Source: Micavibrio aeruginosavorus (GTDB taxonomy: Bacteria; Pseudomonadota; Alphaproteobacteria; Micavibrionales; Micavibrionaceae). Taken from it: a stretch of DNA of 16,511 nt. Shown here one piece after another: positions 1 through 6,045 of this stretch (its first letter is position 1; each line of letters opens with the position of its first letter). Location: positions 1 through 16,511 of the forward strand of contig QFOT01000033.1 of NCBI GenBank assembly GCA_003241285.1, read 5' to 3'. The position numbers were made by a program, and so were the translations under genes. The notes beneath the pieces were generated by a model, which worked only from the letters and a program-made list of their open reading frames with translations, made no database searches and had not been told where the DNA came from.

Positions 1-2
1 AG

Positions 3-515
3 CAGAAAAAACCGGAGGAGGCTTTCGCGCTACTGGCGGGGCTTGAGCAGGATGAAGAAGTACTAAGGCTTCGCGCTGATATCGGCTGGTCGAACCAGCG
101 CTGGCAGGATGCAGCGGATTCTCTTGAAGCTCTGGTGCAAACGAGCCAGATTTCACCGACACGTCCCGCGAGCGATGAGGAAGCCAATCTTTTATTGAAC
201 TGGGCGGTGGCTTTGTATCTGGCAGATAACAGATATGTTCTGGCGAATTTACGGGAGAAATATACAACGGCCATGGCGGCCAGTCCTAAATCCAGCCAGT
301 TTGAAGTTGTTACGCGCCCGCGCCAGAGCGCGCTCCTCGCTGACCGCGACACGATCGACTCCATTATCGAGGAAACCGAGATATTCAAAGGCTTCGTCGA
401 TAGTTCAAGAGCGTCCAATGCGGCGATGTCGGCGGGAGATTCTGCCGTACCGGCTAAAAACATCTCTCCGGCAGCGCCTGCGAGGCCACCCGTGACTGTT
501 CCATCGTCAAATTGA
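3..515 (+). CDS. TPR-like protein, C-terminal fragment
   Basis: The frame is open from the left edge, so this is the 3' end of a longer gene; the GTG at 135 is internal and not a convincing start. The first ~45 visible residues form an amphipathic helix pair (EEAFALLAGL, then RWQDAADSLEALV) with the W/A/L spacing of a tetratricopeptide hairpin. A second helical stretch (LLNWAVALYLADN, then LANLREKYTTAM) follows, and the protein ends in an Ala/Pro-rich, probably disordered tail. TPR proteins are scaffolds for protein contacts. I recall similar tails with an 'NWAVALYLA' stretch in TPR proteins encoded near flagellar genes of Rhodospirillales, which fits the neighbourhood, but that is memory rather than a search. 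The specific function is unknown. Confidence 0.7.
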   Translation, partial: QKKPEEAFALLAGLEQDEEVLRLRADIGWSNQRWQDAADSLEALVQTSQISPTRPASDEEANLLLNWAVALYLADNRYVLANLREKYTTAMAASPKSSQFEVVTRPRQSALLADRDTIDSIIEETEIFKGFVDSSRASNAAMSAGDSAVPAKNISPAAPARPPVTVPSSN

Positions 516-541
516 CATTTTTATCATGTATATGTCATAGT
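512..541 (+). promoter_or_regulatory. Candidate sigma-70 promoter with overlapping inverted repeat
   Basis: A perfect -35 hexamer TTGACA (512-517) is followed after 18 bases by CATAGT (536-541, four of six matches to TATAAT), about 40 bases before the ATG at 582. It overlaps the stop codon of the preceding gene. TGACAT (513-518) and ATGTCA (532-537) form an inverted repeat across the promoter, placed where an operator would be. Promoter activity is inferred. Confidence 0.35.
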
Positions 542-581
542 CTTTGACTGTTTCAGGAATATTACTGCGTAAGGTTGATTG

Positions 582-1130
582 ATGAGTAATAATGTTTATG
601 TACCTTTTTTTGTTGCAACGGGCAGGACGCTGTTTAATCTTCATGCAATTCCCGAAACAAATCTTAAGAGCGATTATCATTTAAAGCCTTTAAAGGATCA
701 TTTCGGCGCGGCCACTGCGCAAAATGCCGCTGCGCTGAGGATAGCCGCGAAAGACATCGGCCGGGATTGTGCAGGCCGTTTCTCCGTTGCAGAAGAAAAT
801 ATAGAATACCCGTTTACGGATCCTGACAGTCAACGAACCTATTGGCCGAGCCTGAAGCTGAGCTTTATCGGATGTGAAAAAAATATTCCTGCGGCAGTTT
901 CAGCATGGCGTATTAATGCAGAGATGCCGCGTCCGGGCTTCGACGATATCGGCTTCTGGCCGGGTGATTTTGATGTCGTTGGTTTAGGCCATGACAGACG
1001 CGAGCAAAATATCTTCCGCCGCTATGGCGCACCTGCCGGGGTCATCGACAAAACGAATTCCGTATTCGTTGTCATGGAAGATGCCCATAAAAACAGAATT
1101 ACAGATTTCCTGTTACAGCCTCAAATCTAA
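582..1130 (+). CDS. Hypothetical protein, 182 aa
   Basis: I do not recognise this protein. The start is ATG 582, with AAGG at 571-574 as a well-spaced ribosome binding site; the in-frame TTG at 579 is less likely. No signal peptide or clear membrane segment is visible, so a soluble cytoplasmic protein is expected. The sequence is mixed alpha/beta in character with an aromatic and glycine-rich middle (IGFWPGDFDVVGLGHD at residues 123-138) and two cysteines (63 and 98). The third codon positions look like those of the flanking genes, so it is probably a real gene. It converges on fliP with 14 bases between the stops, and it has its own candidate promoter, so it need not be part of the flagellar system. 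Confidence 0.6.
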   Translation: MSNNVYVPFFVATGRTLFNLHAIPETNLKSDYHLKPLKDHFGAATAQNAAALRIAAKDIGRDCAGRFSVAEENIEYPFTDPDSQRTYWPSLKLSFIGCEKNIPAAVSAWRINAEMPRPGFDDIGFWPGDFDVVGLGHDRREQNIFRRYGAPAGVIDKTNSVFVVMEDAHKNRITDFLLQPQI

Positions 1131-1144
1131 TGATCTTGTATTAA

Positions 1145-2002
1145 TCAGGGGGAAGGCGTCGCGCCGGGAGCCAGCGGCGGCGCCGACATGGCAGGGCCAA
1201 CATCCGGCGGCATGTCAAAGCTTTGGATAAGAGCGCCAGCAATTAGATTCCAGCCATCAACAAGTACGAAGAAAATAATCTTGAACGGCAACGAGATCAC
1301 GATCGGCGGCAGCATCATCATACCCATCGACATCAGAATGGAGGATGTGACGATATCGATGACAAGAAACGGCAGGAAGAGCATAAAGCCGATTTCGAAA
1401 GCGCGGCGCAATTCGGAGATCATAAAGGCCGGAACGACAACCTGAATAGGTGTAGCGAGAGGATCCTCGACGGCAGGCGTTTTGGATACTTCCATAAACA
1501 GGCGCAAATCTGCTTCGCGGACATTGCGCAGCATGAATTCCTTGAACGGGCCGACGGAGCGGTTGAACGCTTCGACCTCATCGATTTCTTCAGCGATCAA
1601 GGGTTTGATGCCCTGATTGTAAGCAGCTTCGAAAGTCGGTGCCATGATGAAGAATGTCAGGAACATCGCGAGCGAAATCATGACCGTATTCGGCGGCGTT
1701 TGTTGAAGGCCTAAAGCAGAGCGCAGGAAAGAAAGAACGACGATGATCCGCGTAAAGGATGTCATCATGATAAGAATGGATGGTGCCAAAGACAGAACCG
1801 TCATCAGGGCCATAAGCTGAATGACGGTGCCGGAAACAGTTCCCGGATTGCTGCCGCCGAGATCCATCGATATGACTTGCGCGAGGGCGGGGTTGTAAAG
1901 AACGCCTGCGAGCATAATGGTATTGACGATAGCAAAAGCCATCAGCAATCGCATGCCGTATTTTTTGCAGAAGGAATAAAATCTGTCAGGACTGAGTGTC
2001 AT
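1145..2002 (-). CDS. fliP: Flagellar type III export gate protein FliP
   Basis: FliP is an inner-membrane component of the flagellar secretion apparatus; with FliQ and FliR it builds the helical export gate in the MS ring. The 285-residue protein has an N-terminal hydrophobic signal-like segment ending in an ALA motif near residue 41, as is usual for FliP. The family signature follows: FTRIIVVLSFLRSALG from residue 83, then TPPNTVMISLAMFLTFF from residue 102. After a periplasmic domain come the C-terminal membrane segments (AFEIGFMLFLPFLVIDIV, then MMMLPPIVISLPFKIIFFVLVDGW). The Pro/Ala-rich tail after FDMPPD is a short extension. The start ATG overlaps the end of fliO by 17 bases, indicating translational coupling. 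fliQ and fliR lie about 3 kb away on the other strand instead of following fliP directly. Confidence 0.97.
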   Translation of the reverse strand: MTLSPDRFYSFCKKYGMRLLMAFAIVNTIMLAGVLYNPALAQVISMDLGGSNPGTVSGTVIQLMALMTVLSLAPSILIMMTSFTRIIVVLSFLRSALGLQQTPPNTVMISLAMFLTFFIMAPTFEAAYNQGIKPLIAEEIDEVEAFNRSVGPFKEFMLRNVREADLRLFMEVSKTPAVEDPLATPIQVVVPAFMISELRRAFEIGFMLFLPFLVIDIVTSSILMSMGMMMLPPIVISLPFKIIFFVLVDGWNLIAGALIQSFDMPPDVGPAMSAPPLAPGATPSP

Positions 2003-2282
2003 TAATTACCGAATTTGTATTCTGGGCTTCGATTCCCGTTTCAACAACAGTTTCACCCGTAGGGCTTAAAATAACAAGATGCTCTTTATCGTCGCGTTGC
2101 AAAATCACGGCGCGGTGGCGGCTGTCGAGCATGATCGCTTCGACGATACGCAGGCGGCGCTTTTGACCGGTCGGCTGCATGTTGCCGAGATTGAGTTTTT
2201 TCAGGATCAGGTAAAACCCGCCCATCAAACCAATGACGAAAGTAAACGCCATCAAAAAACGCAAATAGTCAGTCCAGTTCAT
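1986..2282 (-). CDS. fliO: Flagellar assembly protein FliO
   Basis: This is a 98-residue protein with one N-terminal membrane helix (YLRFLMAFTFVIGLMGGFYLIL, residues about 6-27). A basic stretch (KKLNLG, then KRRLRIVE) follows, and then a small beta-rich domain (IMLDSRHRAVILQRDDKEHLVILSP) typical of FliO/FliZ-type proteins. FliO helps FliP assemble into the export gate and is poorly conserved in sequence, so the call leans on architecture plus its position directly upstream of, and overlapping, fliP. It is the middle gene of a minus-strand group of the FlhB-like gene, fliO and fliP. The 83-base gap to the upstream gene holds a paired palindromic repeat. Confidence 0.85.
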   Translation of the reverse strand: MNWTDYLRFLMAFTFVIGLMGGFYLILKKLNLGNMQPTGQKRRLRIVEAIMLDSRHRAVILQRDDKEHLVILSPTGETVVETGIEAQNTNSVINDTQS

Positions 2283-2302
2283 TTTAACTTAGTACCTTTC
2301 TG

Positions 2303-2355
2303 TTTCCCCCGCGAAGGCGGTGGCCTCGATCAGATCCCCGCTTTCGCGGGGAAAG
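2303..2355. repeat. Paired GC-rich palindromic repeat, copy 1
   Basis: The left half is a decayed palindrome (CCCCCGCGAAGGCGG, 2306-2320). The right half is an intact one (CCCCGCTTTCGCGGGG, 2336-2351) followed by AAAGC. The 24-base right half, 2332-2355, is identical to that of copy 2 (3734-3757). It lies between the stop of the FlhB-like gene and the start of fliO, inside a same-strand gene group. Confidence 0.8.
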
Positions 2356-2365
2356 CAATTAGGGG

Positions 2366-2752
2366 TTAGTCCTTTTTATAAGTGTCGGCCTTTTCTTCCA
2401 AACTCTCCAAAACAGCGTCAAACGGATTTGGCTCGCCATTTGCACGGTACACGTAAGACAGGATTTCGGCGACGGCAAAAAATGCCTCCGACGGCACGGG
2501 GCTATCCAGCTCTACACCGGCGAGCATCTCGGCCAGCGCGGAATCCTCGCGGACATTAATACCGTTTTCGAAGGCAAGCTGCAGAATCTGCTCGGCAAGT
2601 TTGCCTCTTCCGGCAGCCGTAATGCGCGGCAGTTCCTCACCCTTTTCTCCGGCAGTGATGGCGACGGCTGTCTGGCGTTTCGGGATTTTCTTTATATTAG
2701 AGGGACTTAAGTCCTTTTTTGATCCGTCGTCGAATTCGTCGAAACTTGGCAT
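2366..2752 (-). CDS. FlhB C-terminal-domain paralogue (FhlB/FlhX-like)
   Basis: Residues about 45-110 match the cytoplasmic C-domain of FlhB/YscU-type export switch proteins: RQTAVAIT, then a helix, then FENGINVREDSALAEML, then PSEAFFAVAEILSYVYR. The last segment corresponds to ELFKAVAEVISYVFQ in the full FlhB of this window. There are no membrane helices and no NPTH autocleavage motif; the protein begins roughly where the released FlhB fragment would. Small stand-alone paralogues of this kind (FhlB or FlhX) are known in other flagellated bacteria and can substitute for the cleaved FlhB fragment. I chose ATG 2752, with AGGG just upstream; GTG 2797 would add 15 residues but has no ribosome binding site. 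It is the first gene of the group with fliO and fliP, and divergent from flgB. Confidence 0.85.
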   Translation of the reverse strand: MPSFDEFDDGSKKDLSPSNIKKIPKRQTAVAITAGEKGEELPRITAAGRGKLAEQILQLAFENGINVREDSALAEMLAGVELDSPVPSEAFFAVAEILSYVYRANGEPNPFDAVLESLEEKADTYKKD

Positions 2753-2838
2753 AAACCCTGCAAATCGTTGTGGTGGGTAAGTAAAAACAGCTGGCACTCA
2801 TAAAAACAGGAGGTCAGCAGAACATAGGGTTAAGGGTC

Positions 2839-3261
2839 ATGACAACTGAAAATATCAGTCTTTTCCAAGCTGTCGGCGCAAAAATGCACTATTTGCAGGA
2901 TCGCCAGAAAGTAATTTCCCAGAATATCTCAAACGCCAATACGCCGGATTACCGCCCGAGCGATCTGAGCAAAGTCGATTTCGGCTCGACGCTGGATAAC
3001 GTCATCAAGAACAAGAACGCGGTCAAGCCGGTTCGAATGGAAGCCACCAGCCCGGGCCATATGGGTTTTAACCAGAAAACGCCCGAGGCCCGCGCCGAAA
3101 AACAAAAAGTCACCTACGAAGTCGATCCGGACAAAAACGCGGTCGTGCTCGAAGAGCAGATGATGAAAGCGTCCGATACGCAGATGAATTATAACCTGAT
3201 GCTCAATATATATGCGAGCAGCACGGAAATGATCCGCACCTCTATCGGCAGAAGAAACTAA
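2839..3261 (+). CDS. flgB: Flagellar proximal rod protein FlgB
   Basis: FlgB forms part of the proximal rod of the flagellar basal body and is exported through the type III gate. The 140-residue length is normal. The N-terminal rod-protein motif VISQNISNANTPDYRP is at residues 25-40. The C-terminal helix (EEQMMKASDTQMNYNLMLNIYASSTEMIRTSIG) carries the hydrophobic heptads that pack with other axial proteins. The start ATG has AAGGG only two bases upstream; a much stronger AGGAGG lies 25 bases upstream (2808-2813) with no in-frame start closer to it, which is unusual. It is the first gene of the flgB-flgC-fliE-fliQ-fliR-flhB series, 18 bases before flgC. Confidence 0.97.
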   Translation: MTTENISLFQAVGAKMHYLQDRQKVISQNISNANTPDYRPSDLSKVDFGSTLDNVIKNKNAVKPVRMEATSPGHMGFNQKTPEARAEKQKVTYEVDPDKNAVVLEEQMMKASDTQMNYNLMLNIYASSTEMIRTSIGRRN

Positions 3262-3279
3262 GGAAAAGGGAGATAAAAT

Positions 3280-3690
3280 ATGTCAGAAATGTTTTCAACT
3301 CTTTCCATTTCCAGCGCCGGGATGCGGGTTCAAAATGAACGTGTCCGCGTTATCGCCCAGAATATCGCCAACGCGGAAACTTCTCCTACCAAGCCGGGTG
3401 AGAAACCCTATACACGCCAGATTATCAGCTTCAAAAATACGATGGACCGTGCAGAAGGCGAGAAGCTGGTTAAGGTCGGTAAAATCTCCCAAGACGACTC
3501 CGATTATATTCAAAAATACGAACCCGGACATCCGGCAGCCGATGCCAATGGTTATGTCCAGATGCCGAACGTCAATTCTCTGGTGGAAACCATGGACATG
3601 CGCGAAGCCAGCCGGACCTATGAGGCCAATCTTGGCATGTATACCCAGACCCGCGATATGATGAGCAAAACAATTGATATGCTTCGTTAA
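3280..3690 (+). CDS. flgC: Flagellar proximal rod protein FlgC
   Basis: FlgC is a proximal rod subunit made alongside FlgB. The 136-residue protein has the conserved N-terminal segment SISSAGMRVQNERVRVIAQN ending in IANAETS (residues 9-35). Its C-terminal axial helix, NSLVETMDMREASRTYEANL and onward to the end, is nearly diagnostic of FlgC. A good ribosome binding site (AAGGGAG) precedes ATG 3280. The gap of 126 bases to fliE is long for this operon and holds a paired palindromic repeat, so the downstream flagellar genes may need additional promoter activity. Confidence 0.97.
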   Translation: MSEMFSTLSISSAGMRVQNERVRVIAQNIANAETSPTKPGEKPYTRQIISFKNTMDRAEGEKLVKVGKISQDDSDYIQKYEPGHPAADANGYVQMPNVNSLVETMDMREASRTYEANLGMYTQTRDMMSKTIDMLR

Positions 3691-3697
3691 TTTCTTG

Positions 3698-3757
3698 TTT
3701 CCCCCGCGAAAGCGGGGGGCTGGAAATAAGAGAGATCCCCGCTTTCGCGGGGAAAGC
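3698..3757. repeat. Paired GC-rich palindromic repeat, copy 2
   Basis: This is the best preserved copy. The left palindrome is CCCCCGCGAAAGCGGGGG (3701-3718) and the right one is CCCCGCTTTCGCGGGG (3737-3752), separated by about 18 bases and in inverted order. Each can fold on itself, and the two can also pair with each other into one long hairpin. It lies between flgC and fliE. Confidence 0.85.
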
Positions 3758-3816
3758 AAAAGAGAGAAGATACTATAATTTAATGAAGATTATGGTATAA
3801 TCAGAAAGAGGTTAAA

Positions 3817-4158
3817 ATGGTAAACATATCCAACCCTATGCAAGCCGCCAGCGCGTATTCCAATACCGCCAAGCAAGTGACAGGCTCGGGCGAATCCGGC
3901 GAGACCGACAGTTCTTCCGGCGGTGCAGCCGCAGGCGGCGGGATGTCCTTTGGCAAGATGTTAGAAGGCGCGGTTAAGTCTTCAATCGATACGGTCAAAG
4001 CAGGCGAGGCGGCTTCCGCTGCGGCTGTGACCGGCAAAGCTAATTTGCTGGATGTCACTCAGGCTGTATCAGCGGCCAAGCTGACACTGGAAACGACTGT
4101 TGCCGTGCGTGACAATGTCGTCGACGCCTATAACAAAATCATGCAGATGCCGATTTGA
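3817..4158 (+). CDS. fliE: Flagellar MS-ring/rod junction protein FliE
   Basis: FliE joins the MS ring to the rod and is among the first proteins exported. The 113-residue length fits. The first half is Ser/Gly/Ala-rich. The conserved second half reads SFGKMLEGAVKSSIDTVKAG, then DVTQAVSAAKLTLETTVAVRDNVVDAYNKIMQMPI, the normal FliE ending. AGAGG at 3807-3811 is a well-placed ribosome binding site. Two TATAAT hexamers (3774-3779 and 3796-3801) lie upstream, but neither has a convincing -35 partner. The stop is one base from the stop of the convergent pseudopilin-like gene, with no terminator between them. Confidence 0.95.
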   Translation: MVNISNPMQAASAYSNTAKQVTGSGESGETDSSSGGAAAGGGMSFGKMLEGAVKSSIDTVKAGEAASAAAVTGKANLLDVTQAVSAAKLTLETTVAVRDNVVDAYNKIMQMPI

Positions 4159-4159
4159 T

Positions 4160-4867
4160 TTATAGATCTATCATTGTGTAGACAAATCTGTAGTTATTTA
4201 CGGCATAACTGCAAAATCCAACCTTCCCGTTAATGGCAAGGTTATTATATTGAGAAGAAGTTGCAATGCTTCCGTTGACATAGCTAGATAGAGTACCACT
4301 ATTTGTAATAGCCGGAGCATCATTGGATAAATTTTCTACGCCCAGTAGATCGTTTATCGCCATGCACGTTGCCTTGTTCAAATAACTTATAATAAAAACA
4401 AGATCATCCGCCGATGAGCCAATATCCTGAATTTCAACGACTCTAAAGCCTCCGTGCCCGGTTTTAGAACTGTTGCCAGTGTTATTAACTGTTGCTAAGT
4501 CAAGTGAGTCCGGGCCGGGAACGACCGGTATCATGCCCCCTCCTGCTGGATCAAAAAGATTACAACTTTTATCAAAAGGTGCATTGATATTAGCAGTATT
4601 TGTCGCCGTACCGTCATTGCGTTGAAATACAGAATTATTAAATTCCAATCCTGTATCAATACACCCATTGTTGATTTTCATTCTCTGTATACCGGATCTC
4701 AAAGTTGCAGCGTATTGTACGATAGCCGCTGCATTAGCTTTCGCTTTTTCTTTTGAAGCCGACCCGCCACCTGATCTTGTCGAGGACGTAACCGCATAGG
4801 ACAGCGCCGCGAAAAGCGCGACAGCGATCAGGATAAGAAATAGGACATTACCGGATTGGCGGGGCAT
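4160..4867 (-). CDS. Type IV pilin/pseudopilin-like protein
   Basis: The 235-residue protein starts with a short basic leader (MPRQSG), then a hydrophobic helix NVLFLILIAVALFAALSYAV (residues 7-26). A long amphipathic helix (KEKAKANAAAIVQYAATLRSGIQR) and a globular, Gly/Asn/Ser-rich domain follow. This is the layout of a class III signal peptide and pilin stalk, with likely cleavage after Gly6. The Glu usually found at position +5 of mature pilins is absent (Leu there), as in some minor pseudopilins. Four cysteines (69, 102, 168, 219) could form two disulfides, consistent with export. It has more ATA and TTA codons than the flagellar genes and is oriented against them. The family assignment comes from architecture; no partner secretion or pilus genes are in the window. 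Confidence 0.65.
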   Translation of the reverse strand: MPRQSGNVLFLILIAVALFAALSYAVTSSTRSGGGSASKEKAKANAAAIVQYAATLRSGIQRMKINNGCIDTGLEFNNSVFQRNDGTATNTANINAPFDKSCNLFDPAGGGMIPVVPGPDSLDLATVNNTGNSSKTGHGGFRVVEIQDIGSSADDLVFIISYLNKATCMAINDLLGVENLSNDAPAITNSGTLSSYVNGSIATSSQYNNLAINGKVGFCSYAVNNYRFVYTMIDL

Positions 4868-4877
4868 GGTGAGGGTG

Positions 4878-4905
4878 ATTATACAAAATTACAGGATAGG
4901 GGCAA
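4878..4905 (-). promoter_or_regulatory. Promoter of the pseudopilin-like gene
   Basis: On the minus strand TTGCCC (4905-4900, four of six matches to TTGACA) is followed after 16 bases by a perfect TATAAT (4883-4878). Only ten bases separate the -10 box from the ATG, and they contain no Shine-Dalgarno sequence, so the transcript may have a leader of just a few bases or none. Activity is inferred from sequence. Confidence 0.5.
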
Positions 4906-4912
4906 GAGCAGG

Positions 4913-4943
4913 TTCTCTCCCTCCGGCATGCGGGAGGGGAGAA
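4913..4943. repeat. GC-rich hairpin palindrome
   Basis: TTCTC (4913-4917) plus CCCTCC (4919-4924) pair with GGAGGG (4933-4938) plus GAGAA (4939-4943), giving an 11-bp stem with one bulged T. No T-run follows on either strand, so it does not look like a standard intrinsic terminator. It lies between the divergent pseudopilin-like gene and fliQ, and its sequence differs from the GCGAAAGC palindromes elsewhere in the window. Confidence 0.55.
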
Positions 4944-5006
4944 AAGATCAGTAAGGCTGATAAAATTCAACTGTTCACTCGCGTCTCTTCACTGTAAACT
5001 GATTCC

Positions 5007-5273
5007 ATGAACGAACAGGAAATCATCGACCTGATGGTCGGCGCCATCTGGCTCTCCGTCAAGATCAGTGCACCGATCATGATCATCGGCCTTGTGGTCG
5101 GAGTGGCGATTGCGCTTGTGCAGGCACTGACCCAGATTCAGGAAGTCACCCTCGTCTTCGTTCCTAAAATCCTTGCCATCTTCGTTGCGATGATTTTCCT
5201 TCTTCCGGCTTTCACCACCAGCATGATCGAATATATGCATACGCTGGCTGATAAGATTATAGCGCTCAAATGA
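5007..5273 (+). CDS. fliQ: Flagellar type III export gate protein FliQ
   Basis: FliQ is a small inner-membrane protein with two helices; several copies wrap around FliP and FliR in the export gate. The 88-residue length is standard. Segments WLSVKISAPIMIIGLVVGVA and KILAIFVAMIFLLPAF are the two membrane helices, joined by the conserved ALVQALTQIQEVTLVFVPK loop. No clear Shine-Dalgarno sequence precedes ATG 5007. The stop overlaps the fliR start (ATGA), so the two are translationally coupled. Confidence 0.97.
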   Translation: MNEQEIIDLMVGAIWLSVKISAPIMIIGLVVGVAIALVQALTQIQEVTLVFVPKILAIFVAMIFLLPAFTTSMIEYMHTLADKIIALK

Positions 5274-6043
5274 CCGATCTGCAGACCTTCCTGACCACGG
5301 GGGTTTTCGCTTTTCTGCTCGCTTTCGTGCGCACGGGCACGGTGGTCATGTTAATGCCCGGAATAGGAAATACTTTCGTGCCGCCGCAGACTCGGCTTTA
5401 TTTCGCACTTGGTTTTTCTTTTGTTTTATTTCCGCTTATACAGGCTAAGCTGCCGACACCGCTTCCTGCCGGAGCGGGTATGATCATGCTGATCGTCGTT
5501 GAATTCTTAATCGGTTTTTTTATCGGCTCGATTTCCCGCATCATGATGGCGGCACTGGATACGGCGGGTTTGATTATCTCGACGCAAGCCTCTCTATCAA
5601 ATGCACAATTATTCAACCCGCAATTCGCCACGCAGGGGTCGATTATCGGATCATTCCTGACGCTGCTGGGTGTTATGCTGCTATTCGCAACTGATCTGTA
5701 TCATTTACTTATTCTGGGCGTCGTCAACAGCTATGAATTATTTCCAGTGGGAAAGATGCCAGATATTGGCAGCATGACGCAATTGATCACGGGTGCCATT
5801 GCAGGATCTTTTGCTATCGGTATCCAGATTACCGCACCTTTCATTTTGATTATCCTTCTCATGTATATCGGTATGGCCGTCCTGTCCAAGCTGATGCCGC
5901 AGGTTCAGGTTTTTATGATCGCCATGCCGGCACAGATTATGCTTTGCCTGATCATGCTGGCGGTGATCGGCGCGCCCATGATGTTGATATGGCTCGCTGA
6001 GTACGAGAAAGGGCTTGATTTCCTTATGGCAGGCGGGAATTAA
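5270..6043 (+). CDS. fliR: Flagellar type III export gate protein FliR
   Basis: FliR occupies one position in the FliP-FliQ-FliR gate and contacts FlhB. The 257-residue protein is almost wholly hydrophobic, with about six membrane helices. Family features are the N-terminal FVRTGTVVMLMPGIGNTFVPPQTRLYFALG, the segment EFLIGFFIGSISRIMMAALDTAG, and the conserved SLSNAQLFNP region. The start overlaps the fliQ stop by four bases, and flhB begins two bases after the FliR stop, so fliQ, fliR and flhB form a tight unit. Confidence 0.97.
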   Translation: MTDLQTFLTTGVFAFLLAFVRTGTVVMLMPGIGNTFVPPQTRLYFALGFSFVLFPLIQAKLPTPLPAGAGMIMLIVVEFLIGFFIGSISRIMMAALDTAGLIISTQASLSNAQLFNPQFATQGSIIGSFLTLLGVMLLFATDLYHLLILGVVNSYELFPVGKMPDIGSMTQLITGAIAGSFAIGIQITAPFILIILLMYIGMAVLSKLMPQVQVFMIAMPAQIMLCLIMLAVIGAPMMLIWLAEYEKGLDFLMAGGN

Positions 6044-6045
6044 AT

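Noticed and set aside
2079..2369. 96-residue plus-strand frame over fliO
   Set aside because: It is antisense to fliO and ends in the translated repeat; no ribosome binding site.
2792..2808. TGGCAC resembling a sigma-54 -24 element before flgB
   Set aside because: The required TTGC -12 element is missing at the correct spacing (AAAAC there), so it is not a sigma-54 promoter.
3329..3341. GTTC-N5-GAAC palindrome in flgC, looking like an operator
   Set aside because: It lies inside coding sequence, has the wrong spacing for known LexA sites, and falls in conserved codons of FlgC.
3295..3759. 154-residue minus-strand frame over flgC
   Set aside because: It is antisense to flgC, and its N-terminus is a translation of the palindromic repeat, a common source of false proteins.
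3780..3793. Possible CtrA box before fliE
   Set aside because: It reads TTAA-N6-TTAT, with both the wrong spacing and a mismatch, and there is no supporting -10 geometry.
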